A stretch of 17,285 nt of DNA from UBA2965 sp036526135 (GTDB lineage: Bacteria > Pseudomonadota > Gammaproteobacteria > Pseudomonadales > Azotimanducaceae): NCBI GenBank assembly GCA_036526135.1, contig DATCZA010000063.1, positions 1 to 17,285 of the forward strand, read 5' to 3'. Positions 14,235 to 17,285 of this stretch are shown piece after piece. Below the pieces are notes generated by a model. The model had not been told where the DNA came from. It was given only the letters and a program-made list of their open reading frames with translations, and did no database searches. The position numbers and the translations under genes are program-made. The stretch's first letter is position 1, and each line of letters starts with the position of its first letter.

Positions 14235-14909
14235 GTGGCGAACTACTTCGAGGGCATCTTCGGCCGCTCGCCTTTCAAGCCCGTACAGGAACACATGGAT
14301 CTGTGCCATCAGGCCGCGGCGCTCATCGAAGAGCTGCTGGCCAGGGCGGGATCCCAGTCCTGGCCCGAGGTGGAGGAGATACGCGAGCAGATCGTCGCCC
14401 TGGAACGCCGGGCCGACGACCGCAAGCGGGACATCCGCCTGCACCTGCCCCGAGGCTTCTTCCTGCCGGTTGCGCGCGCCGACCTGCTGGACCTGCTGGC
14501 GCGCCAGGACAAGATCGCCAACAAGGCCAAGGAGATTGCCGGGCTCATCGTGGGGCGGCGCATGTCTTTTCCGCCGGCCATTCAGGAATCGGCTCTGGAG
14601 CTTACCCGAACGTCCATCTCGGCCTGCCAACGTGCGCTGGACGTGGTCAACGAGCTCGACGAGCTCATCGCGACGGGCTTCAGAGGCGTAGAGGTGCAGC
14701 GGGTGGAAGAGATGATCGACGCCCTCGACGAAAGTGAATCCCGCAACGATGACGCCCAGGTCCGCCTCCGAGCGGAACTGCATGGTCTGGAGCGGGAACT
14801 CGATGCCGTGGACGTGATATTTCTGTATCGCATCATCGATCGCATCGGTGATCTGGCTGACAACGCCCAGAGCGTCGGCCACAGGCTGGAGATGATGCTG
14901 GCGCGTTGA
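14235..14909 (+). CDS. DUF47/TIGR00153 PhoU-like protein, Pit transporter partner
   Basis: A 224-residue mostly helical protein. After the GTG start it reads MANYFEGIFGRSPFKPVQEHMDLC, the characteristic opening of the TIGR00153/DUF47 family, and continues with long amphipathic helices rich in acidic residues (ALIEELLAR; EEIREQIVALERRADDRKRDI; LLARQDKIANKAKEIAGL), ending in RIIDRIGDLADNAQSVGHRLEMML. The acidic helices resemble PhoU metal-binding helices. Such proteins are usually encoded next to low-affinity phosphate transporters and are thought to modulate them at the inner face of the membrane. Here the Pit gene follows 47 bases downstream on the same strand, which confirms the pairing. No Pho-box repeat was seen upstream. 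Family call firm; precise role inferred. Confidence 0.88.
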   Translation: MANYFEGIFGRSPFKPVQEHMDLCHQAAALIEELLARAGSQSWPEVEEIREQIVALERRADDRKRDIRLHLPRGFFLPVARADLLDLLARQDKIANKAKEIAGLIVGRRMSFPPAIQESALELTRTSISACQRALDVVNELDELIATGFRGVEVQRVEEMIDALDESESRNDDAQVRLRAELHGLERELDAVDVIFLYRIIDRIGDLADNAQSVGHRLEMMLAR

Positions 14910-14956
14910 GGGCGCAAGCTTCCTGGCGCTGAGCCGACCGAAAAACCGGGAAAGGG

Positions 14957-16216
14957 ATGGCGATGGACCCGACGACACTGCTACTGCTGCTCGCGCTGCT
15001 GTTCGGCCTCTACATGGCCTGGGGCATCGGCGCCAACGACGTCGCCAATGCCATGGCCACCTCCGTCGGCGCCCGGGCCATTACCGTGAAGCAGGCGATT
15101 CTGATCGCCGCGGTGTTCGAGTTTCTGGGCGCTTTTCTCGCCGGCGGAGAAGTCACGTCCACCATCCGTAAAGGCATCATCGACTCGAGTGCTCTGGTGG
15201 GCGATCCGGATGTTCTGATACTGGGGATGCTCGCCGCGCTGCTCGCCGCAGCGGTGTGGCTCACGGTGGCCTCAAGGTTCGGCTGGCCGGTCTCCACCAC
15301 CCACTCCATCGTCGGCGCCATCGTCGGCTTTGCCATAGCCACCATCGGGATGGAGGCCGTTCACTTCGACAAGGTCGGCTCCATCGCGGCCAGCTGGGTC
15401 GTCTCCCCGCTGCTGGCGGGCACGCTCTCGTTTCTGCTGGTCCGGTCCGTGCAGTGGCTGATCCTGGACCGCCCGAACCCCGAGCTGTACGCCCGGCGCT
15501 ACGTTCCCGCCTACATCTTCCTCGCCGCGCTGAACATCTCGCTGGTGACGCTGCTCAAAGGGCTCAAACACATCGGCCTGGATCTGACCGCTTTCGAGGC
15601 CATCGGCTATTCCGTGGCCTTTGCCCTGGTCATCATGGCCGGCGGCGCCGTGATGGTGCGACGCATCCACACCGCAACGGCCACGGAGATGGAGGACTAC
15701 CACTACGCCAACGTGGAGCGCACGTTTGCCGTGCTGATGATCGTCACCGCCTGCGCCATGGCCTTCGCCCACGGCTCCAACGACGTGGCCAACGCCATCG
15801 GCCCCGTGGCCGCCATCATCTCCACCGTGCAGTCCGGCGAGGTCTTCCAGAAAGCCAGCGTGCCGCCCTACGTGCTGCTGCTCGGCGCCGCGGGCATCGT
15901 GATCGGCCTGGCCACCTACGGTTACCGCGTCATGGCCACGGTAGGGCGCAAGATCACGGAACTGACCCCCAGCCGCGGCTTCGCAGCGGAGCTCGCCGCG
16001 GCATCCACCGTGGTGCTGGCCAGCGGAACCGGGCTGCCCATCTCAACCACCCACACCCTGGTGGGCGCCGTCCTGGGCGTGGGGCTGGCCCGTGGCATCA
16101 GCGCTCTGAACCTGGGCGTCATCCGGACCATCTTCATGTCCTGGGTGATCACGCTTCCCGTGGGCGCCGTGCTGGCCGTCCTTTTCTACTACATGCTTAG
16201 AGCGGCGCTGCTCTAA
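14957..16216 (+). CDS. pit: Pit-family inorganic phosphate transporter
   Basis: A 419-residue inner-membrane protein with ten or more hydrophobic segments. The duplicated PHO4/PiT signatures are both present: GANDVANAMATSVG (25-38) with GSNDVANAIGPVAA (273-286), and GWPVSTTHSIVGA (109-121) with GLPISTTHTLVGA (359-371). This two-fold layout is diagnostic for Pit transporters, which take up phosphate as a neutral metal-phosphate complex with H+ (or with Na+ in some relatives). Sulfate permeases of the family are a less likely alternative given the DUF47 partner just upstream. Start ATG at 14957; ATG at 14963, six bases downstream and better spaced from AAAGGG, is equally possible. It converges on the classical SDR gene with a 33-base gap. 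Confidence 0.92.
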   Translation: MAMDPTTLLLLLALLFGLYMAWGIGANDVANAMATSVGARAITVKQAILIAAVFEFLGAFLAGGEVTSTIRKGIIDSSALVGDPDVLILGMLAALLAAAVWLTVASRFGWPVSTTHSIVGAIVGFAIATIGMEAVHFDKVGSIAASWVVSPLLAGTLSFLLVRSVQWLILDRPNPELYARRYVPAYIFLAALNISLVTLLKGLKHIGLDLTAFEAIGYSVAFALVIMAGGAVMVRRIHTATATEMEDYHYANVERTFAVLMIVTACAMAFAHGSNDVANAIGPVAAIISTVQSGEVFQKASVPPYVLLLGAAGIVIGLATYGYRVMATVGRKITELTPSRGFAAELAAASTVVLASGTGLPISTTHTLVGAVLGVGLARGISALNLGVIRTIFMSWVITLPVGAVLAVLFYYMLRAALL

Positions 16217-16249
16217 CCGGGCCATCGCCGCCCTGGGGCCGGGGCCGTC

Positions 16250-17035
16250 TCAGTAGGGCGACATCCCGCAGTCCACCGAGATCTGCTGACCGGTGATGCC
16301 GCGCCCCGCGGTGGACGCCAGAAACACCGTCATGTCACCAATCTGCTCCACCGTGTTCAGCTCGCCGGTCAGGGTATTCGCCTTGAACACGGTCTCCACC
16401 ATCTCGTCGAACGTCATCCCCATGGTCTCCGCCATCACCGGCCCGCCGGTGGTGATGGCGTCGGTGATGATCAGGCCCGGGCAGATGGCATTGACCGTGA
16501 CCCCCGATCGCCCCACTTCGGCCGCCACCGCCTTGGTGAACCCGTTGATGCCATGCTTGCAGGCGCAGTAGGCCGACATGACCGGCGTGCCGCGCTTTCC
16601 TTCGATGGAGGAGATGTTGACGATGGTGCCGTACCCGGCGGGCAGCATGTGTTTAAGCGCGCGCTTGGTGCCCAGAAAGGTCGAGGTCAGGTTGAAGCGC
16701 AGGTCGGACTCCCAGGCCGCCTCGTCCAGCTCGGCCACGGGCTGCAGGGCGTCCGTGCTCCCGCCAGCGTTGTTCACCATGATGTCGAGCCTGCCAAAGC
16801 GCTCCACCGCGCCGTCCACCAGCTCGTGGATATCCTCCGTCACCGTGACCGATCCCTGACAGAACCACGTGCGATCCGGCACCCCCAGCTCGGCCATCAA
16901 TGTCTCGCCCTTCTCCCGGGTGCGGCCGGAAAAGGCGACGCTTGCCCCCTCGGCCAGCAGGGCGCGGACGATGCCCGCGCCAATTCCCCGCGTCCCGCCG
17001 GTGACCACAGCCACCTGGCCCTGCAACTTCGTCAT
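16250..17035 (-). CDS. Classical short-chain dehydrogenase/reductase
   Basis: A 261-residue classical SDR with every key motif: TGGTRGIG (12-19) for NAD(P) binding, NNAGG (88-92), Asn115, catalytic Ser142/143 in NISS, and Tyr156/Lys160 in SAYCACK. The family reduces ketones or oxidises secondary alcohols. Arg38 and Arg40 after the second beta strand (FSGRTRE) hint at NADPH preference (inference). ATG at 17035 is chosen because GGAGG lies 6 bases upstream (GGAGGATTGAG); the reading frame stays open 41 codons further upstream, without family sequence. It is the conventional counterpart of the degenerate SDR at 1904-2692. Its link to the catabolic island is possible but separated by the phosphate genes. 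Confidence 0.9.
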   Translation of the reverse strand: MTKLQGQVAVVTGGTRGIGAGIVRALLAEGASVAFSGRTREKGETLMAELGVPDRTWFCQGSVTVTEDIHELVDGAVERFGRLDIMVNNAGGSTDALQPVAELDEAAWESDLRFNLTSTFLGTKRALKHMLPAGYGTIVNISSIEGKRGTPVMSAYCACKHGINGFTKAVAAEVGRSGVTVNAICPGLIITDAITTGGPVMAETMGMTFDEMVETVFKANTLTGELNTVEQIGDMTVFLASTAGRGITGQQISVDCGMSPY

Positions 17036-17172
17036 CTCAATCCTCCGTTCATCGCGACGAGCCCCGAAGACTTGAGATGGCACCCCGCTGGCCTTATGCG
17101 TCCCGGAATTTACCGCAAGCTCAGTTGCTTTGGCCGCCAACGCCAGATCGTCCGGCAATGTCCAATATCGGG
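17036..17172. other. Intergenic region upstream of the classical SDR
   Basis: The gap between the SDR start and the rightward promoter at 17173. I see no gene here and no convincing leftward promoter; the best pair, TTGCGG and TAAGGC on the minus strand, is weak. Confidence 0.4.
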
Positions 17173-17201
17173 TTGACTACTGGCAACTCAGAAAAGATAC
17201 T
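17173..17201 (+). promoter_or_regulatory. Sigma70-type promoter at the right edge
   Basis: TTGACT (17173-17178), a 17-base spacer and GATACT (17196-17201) match -35 and -10 consensus at 5 and 4 of 6 positions. The surrounding sequence is less GC-rich than the genes. An ATG with a ribosome binding site follows 40 bases later. Confidence 0.5.
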
Positions 17202-17241
17202 GCCGCCGCCCAAATCTGACAAACATTCCAAGGGGATCATA

Positions 17242-17285
17242 ATGCGCCCATTTATTGCCTCGCCGGGCAAACTGGCGAGACTCGG
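17242..17285 (+). CDS. Start of an unidentified gene running off the right edge
   Basis: ATG at 17242 is preceded by AAGGGGATCATA and a promoter at 17173-17201. Fourteen codons are visible (MRPFIASPGKLARL), too few to assign a family. The call rests on the promoter, ribosome binding site and ATG being in proper order. Confidence 0.4.
   Translation, partial: MRPFIASPGKLARL

Overview
This GC-rich window (codon third positions mostly G or C) looks like the chromosome of a Gram-negative proteobacterium. The start of a TonB-dependent outer-membrane receptor, a Pit phosphate transporter beside its DUF47 partner, and a His-tailed SlyD-type PPIase all fit a gammaproteobacterium, but I cannot name a genus. 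The first two thirds form a catabolic island of oxygenases and CoA/alcohol chemistry. The last third is more general.

Layout. (1) 1-2692, leftward operon: atypical SDR (GTG start), Rieske oxygenase A (TTG start), TonB-dependent receptor (cut by the window edge). (2) 2787-4945, rightward and divergent: acyl-CoA-dehydrogenase-fold flavin monooxygenase, then a luciferase-like oxidoreductase. (3) 4970-5497 leftward NTF2/SnoaL-like protein, divergent from 5576-6724, a thiolase-like protein with a non-standard active site. (4) 6738-8282 leftward Rieske oxygenase B, divergent from 8446-9843 Rieske oxygenase C, which is followed by a GMC flavin alcohol dehydrogenase with no normal start codon. (5) 11471-14087, leftward set: enoyl-CoA hydratase, MatC-like permease, SlyD-type PPIase. 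(6) 14235-16216, rightward: DUF47 (PhoU-like) and Pit phosphate transporter. (7) 16250-17035, a classical SDR, leftward. (8) A good sigma70-type promoter and the first codons of a gene that runs off the right edge.

How the parts may fit together (inference): a hydrophobic or ring-containing substrate would enter through the TonB receptor and be oxygenated by three single-subunit Rieske oxygenases and up to two flavin monooxygenases. Alcohols would then be oxidised by the GMC enzyme and SDRs, water added or removed by the NTF2-like protein and the enoyl-CoA hydratase, and carbon-carbon bonds handled by the thiolase-like protein. Steroid, terpenoid or aromatic substrates would all fit; the sequence does not decide. 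The window shows no ferredoxin, ferredoxin reductase, flavin reductase, CoA ligase or transcription factor, so these must lie elsewhere.

A perfect 14-base element containing a palindromic core and a TATACT box occurs in opposite orientation before Rieske A and before the flavin monooxygenase. It is the best candidate for a shared promoter/operator. No rRNA, tRNA, CRISPR array, insertion sequence or prophage gene was seen, and no gene-free stretch exceeds about 210 bases.
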